This document shows positions 1 to 9,959 of a DNA stretch of 64,000 nucleotides, in pieces. Numbering within the stretch: position 1 is the first letter of the stretch; every line of letters starts with the position of its first letter. The notes beneath the pieces are model-generated. The model was not told the origin of the DNA. It did no database searches and saw nothing but the letters and a program-made list of their open reading frames with translations. The stretch comes from Prorocentrum cordatum (Eukaryota; Sar; Dinophyceae; Prorocentrales; Prorocentraceae): contig CAUYUJ010017816.1 in assembly GCA_963575745.1 (NCBI GenBank), forward strand, positions 5,001 through 69,000, written 5' to 3'. A program made the position numbers and the translations under genes.

Positions 1-21
1 GTAATACTTCTTGCCGCCCCA

Positions 22-504
22 TTGGACCCGAAGAACCACTTTATCGTCAGCGGCCGCTGTCTCCCCAAGGGCCGTCTGGGCCCACGCGCAGGATTCGGCG
101 CTCTTGCCAGAACCGGGCGCCCAATAGGCCCTCCCCGTGGCTGCAAAGACCGGGTCCAGAAGTGGTCGGCGAAGCCGTTCCTGTCTTCAAACATCTTCAC
201 CTACAAAAATCTAAGTGATGAAACAGTTGAATCCATAAACCGATATGCTGCTAAGGATTTTGTCATATTGGGTTATGCCATGGTTGATACAATGGATGAC
301 AGCTGTTCACTTAAAGCAAAGAGCCAGCAAACTAACCGCACGATGCCCTCCCGCAGGCTTCGCAATCGATGGCAAGACCGCCCAAAGAAGGTGCCGAGGA
401 CAGAGTCCACGTCGTTCGGCTCCTTCAACATGCACATTGACAGTCTCCAGGCCAGCATCTCCCAAGAGACGAGCCTGCTTCGGGCGGGCGCCCATCGAGC
501 GTAG
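22..504 (+). other. Possible coding fragment at left edge
   Basis: An open plus-strand frame has a middle part (about 140-300) with ordinary amino-acid composition, ending in residues such as DETVESINRYAAKDFVILGY. That pattern resembles the C-terminal tail of sulfotransferase-like proteins, which often end in an acidic residue-DF-x-x-x-GY motif. The rest of the frame is Arg/Ser-rich and looks non-coding. No start or splice sites can be assigned because the fragment touches the window edge. The 505-990 stretch holds only short minus-strand pieces (for example NSLQQSWNQWRDQALKRSAK near 740-800) that could be the decayed end of the retroelement to the right. This is a weak call. Confidence 0.22.
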
Positions 505-992
505 GCGATGTGAGCTGGCAAAGCTTTCTCGGAGCCGGCCGGATCTCGTCAGGAGTAGCCCGTGGCAGGCAAGCACGATCAGGTGCATGTGCTCGCGGCG
601 GTGTGCACGATGCGTTCCTCTGCTTCTGCAGCGATTCCATCTGGGAGTTGAGCGCCGCCTCTGGACTGCTGGAGAAAACGCCAGGAGATTTCTCAATAAC
701 ACTAGGGCACCATACCTTCTGCACACGAGTTATCTCGGGCATGAGCTTGGCCGATCGTTTGAGGGCCTGGTCGCGCCATTGATTCCAAGACTGCTGTAGT
801 GAGTTAGAGGGTTCTGTGTCGCAGCTTCGAACTCTGCGACCGATTTCTCGCCGTGCTGAGTCACCAGGTCCCAGCAAGGATGAAGATACTTCTCAGGATG
901 ACCTCGATTGAGTTAGCGGACAGCCCCCACTTGATAATCCAACCGAACATCGAGCCCCTCACCAGAGTTGTTCTCCAACAAGGCCGCTTGCT

Positions 993-1693
993 TCAGCGAG
1001 AGCGCAGCTGGATCGTCGTGGAGCTCTGTCTTCTGCTTAGCCACAATCTCAAACTCATGCCACACTCAATAGGGCCACTGCCAGCCACAAACGACTCGAA
1101 CCGGATCTTGAGCGTGATCTTTGCGTCCCAAGACAGGTGTAGAGGCACAGGCTTATGAGGTCCCCCATGACATCGAGAGAAGACTCGGGCCTTATCATCC
1201 ACCCGCACACTATCATGATATGCCGGACAGAAATCGATCGTTCTGGCTGAGGAAGGCATGAAGCACGTATTCCGCACAGGCGCAAGCGTGATGGGGCCAG
1301 CCTTGCGTGTGAGCCCACATTTTTCAATGGAGGTCGGCTCCACATTCCAATCAGCACCTGCTAACGCAGAACCAGTTGAGCGCATAATGGATTCCCAAAG
1401 GATAGGGGGCACACTCATATTGGCCTCATCCAAGCCCCCACTGTCGTGCAACTAGTTGAATACACCACAAGTTCTTGCCATCCAGGGATACCTACCATAG
1501 CTGACATGAGGCGTCCCTTGACCAGCTCACCACCAGTGGGATTCCATCTGAGTCCAAGATGCTGCCGAGCGAAAACGGCGACAGCTGCTGAATAAGAGCC
1601 ATGAGCACAGCATGGAGACGGAATGCACAACGTTCGATATCCCAAGGTGCGCGCAGCACGCTGAAGATTTGGTGCAGCCTCGGGCCCAATCAA
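993..1693 (-). pseudogene. Retroelement endonuclease domain (EEP-like), frameshifted
   Basis: Two overlapping minus-strand frames join into one exonuclease/endonuclease/phosphatase-like domain. The first (1415-1693) reads LQRAARTLGYRTLCIP then GELVKGRLMSAMVG. The second (993-1451) reads GGLDEANMSVPPILWES, then the core motif GADWNVEP (equivalent to the GDFN motif that binds the catalytic metal), then RTIDFCPAYHD and HKPVPLHL near the end. This order is what LINE-type endonucleases show. The frame change near 1445 and the absence of an RT to its left mean the copy is broken. It sits directly downstream, on the same strand, of the acidic coiled-coil ORF, as expected for one retroelement. Confidence 0.5.
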
Positions 1694-1856
1694 AGAACTT
1701 GTACCTCGTAATCGTTCAAGTAGCGTCGCCCGACAATTACCATTGAAACTGTCGAAGAATTGCTGGCCAGAGTCCGCACCAGGCGGCCGGCGTCCTTTAT
1801 GCTGTGGAACAACGTGACCAGCTGCCGAAACTGGAAGCCCACTCAGATACGGAAGG

Positions 1857-2735
1857 TCAGGGAGATGCCTTCAGAGCCCTCTTGATGCCCATGGACCCCA
1901 GCTGCTGCTCGGAAGCACGCTTGTCACCAGTGTGTTTGAGCAGATCGTCGATGTCATCCGTGGGTAAACCATCGTACTGAGGTGCCTGTGGCATGTCATC
2001 GTCCTCACCAGCATCGGCACCATTCTGTCCACCCGCTGCAGCACCAGCCGAGCCAGCAGGCGCTGACGTCGTTGGCGCCGTAGCCCTGTTGAGCTGCTGG
2101 AACTTCGCGAACGAGGGGTTGGCCATGAGCTCCTCAACGTCGTCATTGTCTTCGGCCTCCAGCACCTCGGGGGGCAGCTTGAACTTGATCTCGGCAGGAG
2201 GGCTGGCTGTGTCTGGAAGCGCCGCGCGTCCCAACTCCTCCTGCAGGGCCGCCACGTCACGCTTGACAGCCTCCTCCTCCTCCTCCTCCTCCTCCTCCTC
2301 CTCCTTCTCCTCCTCCTCCTCTTGCAGCTTGTGAAGTGATCGTTGGGCATTTTCAGTGAGCTCCCATGGTGCTACATCAGCCTCGTCCGCCTTGGGCTGC
2401 TTCTTCTGTGCAGTCTGCAGGCGGAAGGCCGCATTGGTGTGCTGTTACAGGACAGGTTTGGCGTCTTGCTGGGCCTTGCGAGCATCCCGAAATTGAAATT
2501 GAGGGCGCAGCTTGCTGGGCCATCCGCGACCACGTCATCAAGCTGCCGGAGCGTCTTCCCAAGGAAGTCGATTCTCGCACCTCGCTGCCCCTGCTCATCA
2601 TCAGCAGCAGCAGCATCGCCATCGGGGGTGGGTGCCTGACTAGCATTCTGGCCAGTCTCCGGGTCCTTGAGCAACTTGAACTTCTGATCAATCCTTTTCT
2701 CGAGCGCCGAGGTGATGGTGGCGACTAGGTCGGGA
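1857..2735 (-). CDS. Acidic coiled-coil protein, probably retroelement ORF N-terminal part
   Basis: The minus strand reads from about 2735: SSPDLVATITSALEKRIDQK, KLLKDPETGQ and IDFLGKTLRQLDDVVADG. After a likely short intron it continues from about 2445 with QHTNAAFRLQTAQKKQPK and APWELTENAQRSLHKLQ. A long Glu tract encoded by the CTC repeat at 2268-2322 follows, then AVKRDVAALQEELG and a C-terminal part ending at 1857. The presumed intron ends in CTGTAACAG just before CAC ACC; without it an in-frame TAA at about 2449 would stop translation. I recognise no enzyme. The coiled coil after a zinc-finger exon and before an endonuclease fits the first half of a dinoflagellate LINE-like polyprotein. 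Confidence 0.45.
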
Positions 2736-2755
2736 GAAGACGGGGGGCCATACGC

Positions 2756-2965
2756 TCATCGTCGCTTCGGCGCTCGAGTCGTAGATGGGGCTGGCCGCTG
2801 GCCCCACTCCTTCTCACTCTTGCGGGCTGCTCGGGCCACGCGTGCAGGAGCAGCAGCACCGCGCAGACACTTGATACGACAAGCCCAGTTCGCTGTGCGA
2901 GAACACTGCGAGCAAGACCAAAGAGGCAGACGAGCGCTTCGCAGCACGGAGCCATCCCCAGTCAT
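2756..2965 (-). CDS. Zinc-finger exon (RanBP2-like C-x2-C ... NWA)
   Basis: The minus-strand frame contains LWSCSQCSRTANWACRIKC, a W-x-C-x2-C-x4-N-W-A spacing close to RanBP2-type zinc fingers, though the last cysteine pair is irregular. It is followed by a basic tail ending in TTRAPKRR. It lies immediately upstream of the acidic coiled-coil exon on the same strand and is probably the N-terminal nucleic-acid-binding exon of the same retroelement. No start codon is assigned with confidence. Confidence 0.35.
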   Translation of the reverse strand: MTGDGSVLRSARLPLWSCSQCSRTANWACRIKCLRGAAAPARVARAARKSEKEWGQRPAPSTTRAPKRR

Positions 2966-3089
2966 GCGGCTGGAAATTGCGGGACGGTGAAAGTTGATCG
3001 GATCGCGTAGAAATGTTGGCCCGACGAGGCAGGCCGTTCTGAAGTTTGCCTCGCCAAGCTCAGGAACACACCTGGGTCAGAACGGCTAG

Positions 3090-3285
3090 GAGGAGGAGGA
3101 GGAGGAGGAGGAGGAGGAGGAGGAGGAGGAGATGGAGGAAGAGGAGGAGGAGGAGGCGGAGGAGGAGGACGAGGAGGAGGAGGAGGAGGAGGAGGAGGAA
3201 ATGAAGAGGAATGGAGGCATGGAGGAGTTTGAGGTGCAGGGGGAGAAGGAGGAGGGGGAGGAGGAGGAGGAGGATGTCCTTGATG
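3090..3285 (+). repeat. (GGA)n tract
   Basis: A purine-rich GGA microsatellite with interruptions. It encodes poly-Glu or poly-Arg in plus frames and poly-Pro in minus frames, so its long open frames are not evidence for a gene. It lies between two oppositely oriented element remnants. Confidence 0.9.
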
Positions 3286-3300
3286 GTCAAGGCAACAACG

Positions 3301-4027
3301 CGTTTCGGCCAGCTGATCGGGATGACAACGACGCATATTCACTTATTGTTCAACGTCGATCCCGGCGTCGTCGGGGGAATGTCCGAATACATCGATGCAG
3401 CGCGCCAGCGGTTTGACGAGAAGACGCAGAAGGAAATCGTGTTCGGGGGCGGCGATGAGCAGGTGGACGTGGAGGCGGACGAGACGGTTTTCCGCGCTTC
3501 GCATCTGTTGACAATAAAAACCAAGGAGTGGGAGCAGTGGGCAAGCTGCGTTGAGCGCGGGCGCCCGCAGAGTTTGGTGTTGTCGTGCGCCAGCTACGAC
3601 GCGACCGCCACGAGGGTGCCAGGCCTTGCGGCAATCACCACGTCAGATTGGAAACCGTTTTTGCCCAGCCGCCTGCATCATCAGAAAGTCATCCTCCATT
3701 CCGGCGGCTCCAGAAGCTACAATATTCGGTCGGAAGCGGGTCTTGCTGACTGGGTGGCGCACGCGTAGAAGCGCAAGATAATTGGCGGCAAGCGGGCGTG
3801 GCTCAAGCCCGCGTTCGCCAAGATGGTGCGTCACAGGCTGCCTGGGAGCGCACAAGTGGGACGTGCGGCCCATGCTCAGACAACGCTCCCACATCACGCA
3901 AGCGTCGCTGAAGATGCAAACCAAAAGGGGCATGACGTCGAATCCGAGGAGGAGGAGGAGAAGGATGTGGAACAAACACATGCAGAAACGGAGGGAAGAA
4001 GGGAAGAGGAAGCAACGAGGATGGTGA
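3301..4027 (+). pseudogene. ISXO2/IS1595-like transposase remnant
   Basis: The plus frame reads VDVEADETVFRAS (first acidic catalytic position), WEQWASCVERGRPQSLVL, then TTSDWKPFLPSRL, KVILHSGGSRSYN, and beyond a TAG codon at 3766-3768, KRAWLKPAFAKMVRHRLPG. This succession (EADE, then a W-x-Q-W stretch ending ERGxP, then V-I-L-H-[ST]-D-G-x-R-x-Y, then W-x-K-P-x-x-x-K) is that of ISXO2-like DDE transposases common in dinoflagellates. Two defects are visible. The second catalytic Asp expected after ILH[ST] is Gly, and the frame is cut by TAG although homology-like sequence continues past it. An acidic tail (ESEEEEEKDVEQTHAE) follows to about 4027. I judge it inactive. Confidence 0.55.
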
Positions 4028-4194
4028 TAATCACGAGGTGGTTGGGAATGAAATGGGATAGTGGGTCGTGGTCGAGAGCAGGTGGGGTGCCCAGACATTC
4101 TCGCGGTGAGTTCGGCGAACAGCAGGGGCCCAGATCTTGCGACTGCAGTTGGAAAGAAGAACCAGTTTTTTTTTTTTTGTTTTTTACCCTGGGC

Positions 4195-4382
4195 GATAAC
4201 ATTCGTGATCACCCCAGCCCCTCCCCCCCGATCACGTCACGCTGTTTTCCCCAAATGTTTCAAGGAATCGTCCAGGGTTTCCAGAGAATCTCAAGGGTTT
4301 TCCTGGGGGCTCGAAAAAGGCACGGGAGGCCGAAACACGCCGTGATGTGATCGGGGGGGTCCCCCCGATCACGCTTGTTATC
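4195..4382. mobile_element. 188-bp hairpin element with terminal inverted repeats
   Basis: The left end GATAACATTCGTGATC and the right end GATCACGCTTGTTATC are inverted repeats with two mismatches. A second internal palindrome around 4348-4372 (GTGATC, G run, C run, GATCAC) abuts the right end. No coding capacity. This fits a MITE-type element; no clear target duplication was found. Confidence 0.45.
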
Positions 4383-4631
4383 ACGGATAATACAAAAACA
4401 GGCTCGACGCTCCAAAGTCAATGTTTGAAGGATGTCTCTATCGAGACTGCCCCTAATCATCCATGCGAGCGCTTTCCCCAAACAAGGGGACTTCTGTGTG
4501 TTTTGGGCCTGGCGTCGCGATCTGCGAGAGGGTGCGTGCGAGTTTCTGACCTGTAAGAAACTCCCTGGCGAAACGGCGAGAAAAAAACACGCGGCAACAA
4601 TTAACCGCCACAGAGTTGTACTCATTCGGGG

Positions 4632-4725
4632 AGGCACGTATACATACATACATGCATGCATACATACATGCATGCATGCATACATACATGCATGCATGCA
4701 TGCATACATTCATACATACGTATAC
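4632..4725. repeat. CATA/CATG microsatellite
   Basis: Interrupted tetranucleotide tract of alternating CATA and CATG units. It is open in several frames (poly Met-His-Ala-Cys-Tyr), which is a composition artefact. Confidence 0.9.
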
Positions 4726-4839
4726 AGCCACTTGTGTACGTATGGCTGTACCTATGTATATGTCTTGCTTTCCACACATGTCTATATATGTGTATACACA
4801 AGCAGGTCCCTATTCCTACTCACGTGTATTACAAGTCAG

Positions 4840-5470
4840 AGGGTGCCCCCCCTCCTCCCCCCTTCCAGAGCCTCGGTCCCCACAGGCCCCGTTGACGGCT
4901 TCGCAAGGGGTCCTCCGATACCTGATACTTCTGGGCCTTCTGGAGGTCCCTGCCAGGCTTAGCCACTGGGCCCAGAGCTGTCAGGAGGGTGGCCAATCGC
5001 GAGAACCCCCGCACTCACCAGATGCCCGAAGACGGCCCAACGAACACCTCCAACATGCCCTTCACATGCACAACAGTATGGTTCTTCTGAACGTTGAAGG
5101 GGGTGCTGGGTTCTTCGACCGGGATCGCTCAAGAGGCCTAGAAAAATCATCCCAACACTGCCCAAATGGATCTGCAGATAATCCGATGGGGCAAACAGGA
5201 AAGCCCAACAGTGCCCCAATGTGGCCCGAGTTCAGCCCCATGACGGCCCAAGATGGCCCCAAAACGCACCCCCAAAGCACTCCCTCTCGCGACCTGGTCA
5301 CTGGAGACACCGTGGTTCGCAGCGAAGTGGTCCGAGGAAGCCCCGACAGGCCCCAAAAGGCGCCCAGGAGGCGTCCAGAAACCCCCAAGACGCCTCCAGA
5401 ATTGCGTCGCCCAAGAGGCTTTCCAACGAGGGGCACAAACAACTGAGGAGGCCGGGGGACGGTTCGCATG
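4840..5470. repeat. Degenerate CCAAG/GGCC array
   Basis: GC-rich sequence of loosely repeated CCCCAA, GGCCC and CCAAGA words. It looks like the reverse-strand version of the GGCC-CTTGG arrays at 8.7-9.2 and 10.8-12.4 kb. I see no convincing gene here despite several open frames. Confidence 0.45.
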
Positions 5471-5884
5471 GTAAGGCGCGAGCGAGGAAACGGAACAACC
5501 GCGATGGAAGGAGGCGACGCGACCACTAGAGCGACGACGACACTTGTTCGTCATGCGCCCAGGTCCTGGCACCACCTGAAGGAAGAAGGTTCGCCTCCCT
5601 CCCTCCCTTTGTGGGCCCTGGAAACGGCACAAAAAACACGGCGTCGGAACTGGTAAAAAAACGGCGAAACGGAACTGGTAACAAAAACGGCCCTGTCGTT
5701 TCCAGGGCCCACTAAGCTCCCTCCTTGCCCCCCCCCCGCCAGCCGAGCGGCAGGAGCGGCTGCAGCTGCGGGGCAGCCTGGCCGCTGAGGGGCCGCGAGG
5801 GGAGGGCGCGGGCGCGGAGGGGCCTCGCCCGCGGCTGCGTGCCCGCGCGCCTTTCCTTCCGGGAGGCGGATGCCACGCCGAATC

Positions 5885-6060
5885 CTCCGGGGCCGGAGGG
5901 GTGGAGAGGGACAGGAAAGGGTGGGAGGGAGGGAGGGAAGGAGAGAGGAAGGAGGGACAGGGGGAAAGGGTGGGAGGGAGGGAGGGAGGGACAGGAGGGA
6001 GGGACAGGAGGAAAGGGCGGGAGGGAGGGGGGGAGGGAGAGAGGGAGGGAGGGCCCGTGA
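5885..6060. repeat. (GGGA)n tract
   Basis: Purine tract of GGGA/GGGAG units, preceded by similar short CCCT tracts at 5595-5612. Non-coding in appearance. Confidence 0.9.
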
Positions 6061-6692
6061 CGCCTTCTGGCGGGAGTCCGTCGCCAGGTCCTGCGTCCAC
6101 GTGCGCAGTGAAGAGGATGTCGCACGTGCGGACGAGCTGCCTCGACAAGCGCATGGTCTGCACGCTTCCTGGTGGGGTGAGGGACGAGGCAGCACAAGTG
6201 GTGCTCGGTTGCGTGGAAGGGCAGGATCTCGAACGGCACAGGCGCAGTGGCAACGGGCTGCACGGCATGGCGCATCAGCGGGCCATCCTGGAGGTATTGT
6301 ATTGGGCATGGGAGCGCCGGCGCTTGATGTGCCAGTGCAGCCCCCAAGATCCAGGCCAACCGACTCCGCCCAGTGCTCCAGGTTCGATGGCTTGGCCGCC
6401 CCGCCTCCGCTCCACGTGAGCTGGGGAAGCTCAGCCGCCCTGATCTTCGAGAGCACCGCCTCCAGGCCAGCGTCGCGCTGCGGCTCGCCGCGGTGGATCG
6501 CCGCGGCTGCCGCTGCGGGGTCGGGGCGGTGGCGGCGGCGGAGGTGGAACTCCCAGTACTCGTCCGCGACCCCCTTGAAGCAGACATTCTCCGAGACCGA
6601 AGCCGCGGCCACATCCTGGATCGTCGCCCCGCCGCCACCTTCAACTCTTGGGGCACCTGTAGCGCCGCCATGATGAGCACCACCTCCAACAA
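6060..6692 (-). CDS. Unrecognised protein fragment, several frames
   Basis: Minus-strand sequence with protein-like composition in successive frames: VADEYWEFHLRRRHRPDP and LEAVLSKIRAAELPQLTW around 6400-6570, PFEILPFHATEHHLCCLVP around 6210-6250, and MRLSRQLVRTCDILFTAHVD around 6090-6150. The frame changes imply introns or decay; no splice sites are obvious to me. I do not recognise the family. The left end runs into a GGGA tract and the right end meets a long GAT microsatellite, so the gene is probably truncated. Confidence 0.3.
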
Positions 6693-6740
6693 CTCCAGTG
6701 GGCCGCTGAGGAGGTCCTCCGAGGCCGCCCGGGTGACGCC

Positions 6741-6790
6741 ATGATTAACATGATAATGGTGATGATGATGCTACTGATTACGATGGTGAC

Positions 6791-6826
<36 letters not shown>

Positions 6827-7125
6827 AATGATGATGATGATGATGCTTAAGATGATGATGATGATGATGATGACGGTGGTGATGATGATGATGATGATGC
6901 TGTCGGTGGTGATGATGCTTATGACGATGATGAAGCTGATGGTAATGATGATGATGACGATGATGGTGATGATGGCGGAGATGATACTGATATTGATGAT
7001 GATGTTACTGCTGCTGCTGATGCTAATGCTGATGATGATGCTGTTGATGATGATGGTCATGATGCTGTTGATGATGGTGACGATAACGATGCTGCTGATG
7101 AGGATGATGCCGATGATACTGCTGA
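6741..7125. repeat. (GAT)n microsatellite, ~385 bp
   Basis: Long imperfect GAT/ATG trinucleotide array with sporadic GCT and GGT interruptions. Open in all frames, hence apparent poly-Met, poly-Asp or poly-Ile proteins that should be ignored. Confidence 0.95.
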
Positions 7126-7170
7126 TCGTGATTGTTAGCGCGCCACGCCCTGACGCGCGGACGCGGCTCT

Positions 7171-7335
7171 TCAGGTGGGGAAAAACACAATGACACGATT
7201 AATCGTCGATTCCCGAGAAAATATGGGAAAATATGGGAAGTGGGGGGGGGAAGACAAACGCCCAGAAAATATGGGAACACATGGGGAATCTTTTTACTTG
7301 TGTGTATTCATTTGTGTGTCCCAGGGCCCCTTTCA
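7171..7335. mobile_element. Short TIR element family 1, copy 1
   Basis: A 165-bp unit starting TCAGGTGGGGAAAAACAC and ending GGGCCCCTTTCA, flanked by a 5-bp duplication GCTCT (7166-7170 and 7336-7340). The interior carries GGGAAAATATGGGAAGTG and a TTTGTGTG-rich right end that is partly the inverse of the ACACA-rich left end. Four relatives lie at 8210, 19669, 20782 and 22659. Here a GT...AG intron could be formed (CAG/GTGGGG ... TTTCAG), so the copy could be spliced as an introner. Confidence 0.7.
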
Positions 7336-8209
7336 GCTCTGGCGGCCATGCCAGTGACCAGCGGGGCAGTCCGCGCGCACGTTGAAGTGGAACACCCTGT
7401 CTGAGAGGCAGATCCTCTCGTGGAAGTTACTGTGCACGAAGACCGCCATCGCGCCGAAAGGCGCCAGGATCGTGTGGCAGTGCAGTCACCCACGCCCACG
7501 ACGCCAGTGGCGACGGCTCCGAGTGCCTGGCCCGCGACGGTGCCCGTCGAGGCCAGGAGGCGGCCAGAAGCGGCGCCTCCTTTAATAATCATGTGCTGCG
7601 CGCGGTGGTGGGGGTAGGTGTAGTCCAGGCGCTGCTCGAAGCCGTTGCACGCCACCTGTCCGTGGACCGACCCGCCGCATGCCGAACAGGTCACTGACGG
7701 ACCCGCCGGGATTTACCCGCGGCCTCGAATCTTGCGCCTCTCGGCGTTGGGCAAACCCTGTTGCGCCTTCTGGCAGGTCCGACCGGGAGTGCGCAGCAGG
7801 ATTGCCAGCACCACCCTTCAGCAGTATGGAAAAGCTGCGCCGGAGCACGATGGCAAGCTTGAGGGAGGTGAGATCCAGGGAGACTGCAGTGAGGTTCCGT
7901 ATGACCCTTTCTGTGCGACGGGCAGGCTGCCCCTCTTCCGCCCGCTGAGCAGCGGGAGGTGCTGGCCGCGCTGCAAGCGCGCTAGCACTGCACTCTGACC
8001 TCGGTGTGCAGCGGTGCGCCATCGGGGAGTTCGCAAACAAACAAACCGTATGACCCTTTGCTCCTCGCGCTTCCGAAGTCGGCTCTGGAGTTGGCGTTCT
8101 CCGGCCGCCGGCCCCCCCCGGAGAGGGGACGGGCGGTCTCCGCACGCCGAGGCACGGCAGAGTGGGGGGCAAGAGTGGAGAAAGCTTTCGGTTGAGGGCG
8201 AGTCGGAGG
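7336..8209 (-). CDS. Minus-strand gene fragment between two short elements, unknown product
   Basis: Successive minus-strand stretches look truly coding: SYGLFVCELPDGAPLHTEV near 8000-8060, RTERVIRNLTAVSLDLTSLK near 7860-7930, NGFEQRLDYTYPHHRAQHM near 7590-7640, and APFGAMAVFVHSNFHERIC followed by DRVFHFNVRADCPAGHWHG near 7345-7480. Frame shifts between them indicate introns or decay. The piece is bounded on both sides by copies of short TIR family 1, consistent with those copies behaving as introns of one gene. No family recognised; no start or stop assigned. Confidence 0.4.
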
Positions 8210-8378
8210 AGAGGAGGGGAAAAAACACACAGACACAGTGAATCGTCGATCTCCAAGAAAATTCGGGAAAATATGGGAAGTGGGGAGGAAGATGAAAGCC
8301 CAGCAACTATGGGAACATATAGGGAATCCTGTAAGTTGTGTGTGTGTGTGTTTATTTGTGTGTCCCACAGCCCCTCCA
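8210..8378. mobile_element. Short TIR element family 1, copy 2
   Basis: Diverged copy: AGGAGGGGAAAAAACACAC at the left, AAAATATGGGAAGTGGGG inside, and TTTGTGTGTCCCACAGCCCC at the right. The flanking 5-mers (GGAGG and GAGAG) no longer match, so the insertion is older than copies 1, 3 and 4. Confidence 0.6.
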
Positions 8379-8510
8379 GAGAGTTTCGGTGGAGACCGAT
8401 CGGCGCGTCAAACGCCTGCGTTGCCGACGAGGCTTGCCCCTCGGCTTGCTGAGCCCTCTCCTCTCCTCTTCCACGTTGGGCCACAGTGCGGGCGCGCGAA
8501 CACAGCACTG
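8379..8510 (-). CDS. Possible upstream exon of the same minus-strand gene
   Basis: The minus frame reads AQQAEGQASSATQAFDAPIG then LHRNSLEG directly up to the edge of short element copy 2. Composition is protein-like and the piece ends where the element begins, as an exon flanking an introner would. No further upstream exon identified. Confidence 0.3.
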
Positions 8511-8573
8511 CGCGGGGATGGTGGTGCTGCCCTCCCCGCGTTGGTCAAGCTGAGAGGCTGCTGCACAGATCGC

Positions 8574-8728
8574 ATGTTGATGTGCGGGCAAGGCGGCGGA
8601 GCGTGTGGTCGCATGCTAATGTATGGTCAAAGCGGCGGACCGCCTCATCGTATGCTGATTTGCGGGCAGAGCTGCAGATCGCCTGATCGCGTGCAGGTAT
8701 GTGGGCAAAGCGGCGGACCGCGAAGCTT
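8574..8728. repeat. 39-bp tandem repeat, four units
   Basis: Units beginning near 8574, 8613, 8652 and 8691 share ATGYTGATGTGCGGGCA-like and GCGGCGGACCGC-like segments. The period is a multiple of three, so one plus frame gives a 13-residue repeat around MLMCGQ. It may or may not be translated. Confidence 0.6.
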
Positions 8729-8729
8729 A

Positions 8730-9200
8730 CCGGGCCTCTTCTGGGCGCCTCGGGGGTCACTAGGGTGCTCTTGGGACCATCGCGGCGGGAACGGCTCGAG
8801 ATGTCAGCTCGTATTGCCCGTCTTCGGCCCCTGTTGGGGCCTTCTTAGGGGCCGTCTGGGGCCCCCTCGGGGCCCTCTTGGGGTTTTCTTGAGCCCTCTT
8901 GCGGCTGCGGCGTCTTGGGGGCTCGATTAGCGGCTTCATGGGCCGTAGTGGACGCTGCTATGGCGAAACATGTATGTTTGACGATAGTTTGCGTTATCCG
9001 AAGGGGAAAGGGAGATGATTGCCTCTTGGCCCCTTCTCGGCGGCCTTCTCGGGGCACAATTGGGCCGTCTTACGGGCCTCGTGGGCCGTCTTGAAGCCAT
9101 CTTGGACCGTCGCGGGGCCGTCTCGACGCTCTCTTGGATTTTCTCGGCGCTCAGGTTGCCGTCTTGGCGCCGCGCTGAGCTCTGATCGGCGCCGAAGGCG
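8730..9200. repeat. Degenerate GGCC/CTTGG array
   Basis: Loose repetition of GGGCC and TCTTGG words about every 17-20 bp, the same type of sequence as 10.84-12.42 kb. From 9200 to 9960 I see a CTT tract (9265-9320), a segment AGAGTGACCCTTCGCCGAAG at 9599 that recurs near 45692, and no convincing gene. Confidence 0.5.
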
Positions 9201-9959
9201 CCGCCGGGGTGTTCAGCGTCGGTCCAAGAAATCCGCGCGGATCCCGACAGCCTATGTTTGTGTGCCTTCTTCTCCTTCTTCTTGTCATCCTTCTTCTCCT
9301 TCTTCTCCTTCTTCTCATTGTTCTTGCTCTCCGTCTACGCGTCCTCCCTGTGCGCGTCGTCGAGGGAGGCAGAGGGGTGGGAGGCGGCATAGGGTGCCGG
9401 GACCTCCGCCACAAGAGAGGAGCGCCGGCCCGCTCTCCCAGAGGCTGCCAGGCTGCCAGGCTGCCAGGCTTGGGTCTCTGGGGGCCCGGCTTGGGCCCCT
9501 GCGGGCCGTCCACACGAGCGGCCCGGGAAGGAGGGACCGCCCGCTGGGGGGCGGTCGAGGGCCCTGGGGGCCTACACCACAGAATCGACCAGACGTGAGA
9601 GTGACCCTTCGCCGAAGTGATCTCTGGTGCGGGCCCACGGTGGTCCCCCGATCGCCGAACGCGATGCGGTAGTGGCGTCTTGCGCGCCTGGGTTTTGCCT
9701 CCCGCGGCCCCTCCGAAAGCCGCGTACCGATGGGCATTCTTACCCAGGGTCACGTCTTGCGTGCAGCCAGCAGAGAACAGTGTCGGGGGAAGTCTGGGAG
9801 GGAAGGGAAGGGCAAGGACGAGCAGGATCGGGGAACCGTCAGACTCGAGTGCGGGTGTGCCGACGCTGTTTGACGAGCGCGTCCTGGATTTTGACGGTCC
9901 TGCTTCAGTGGGATGTTTTCAGCGGGAGTTCGCGTCAAATTTCAGATTGGGTCTCGCCA

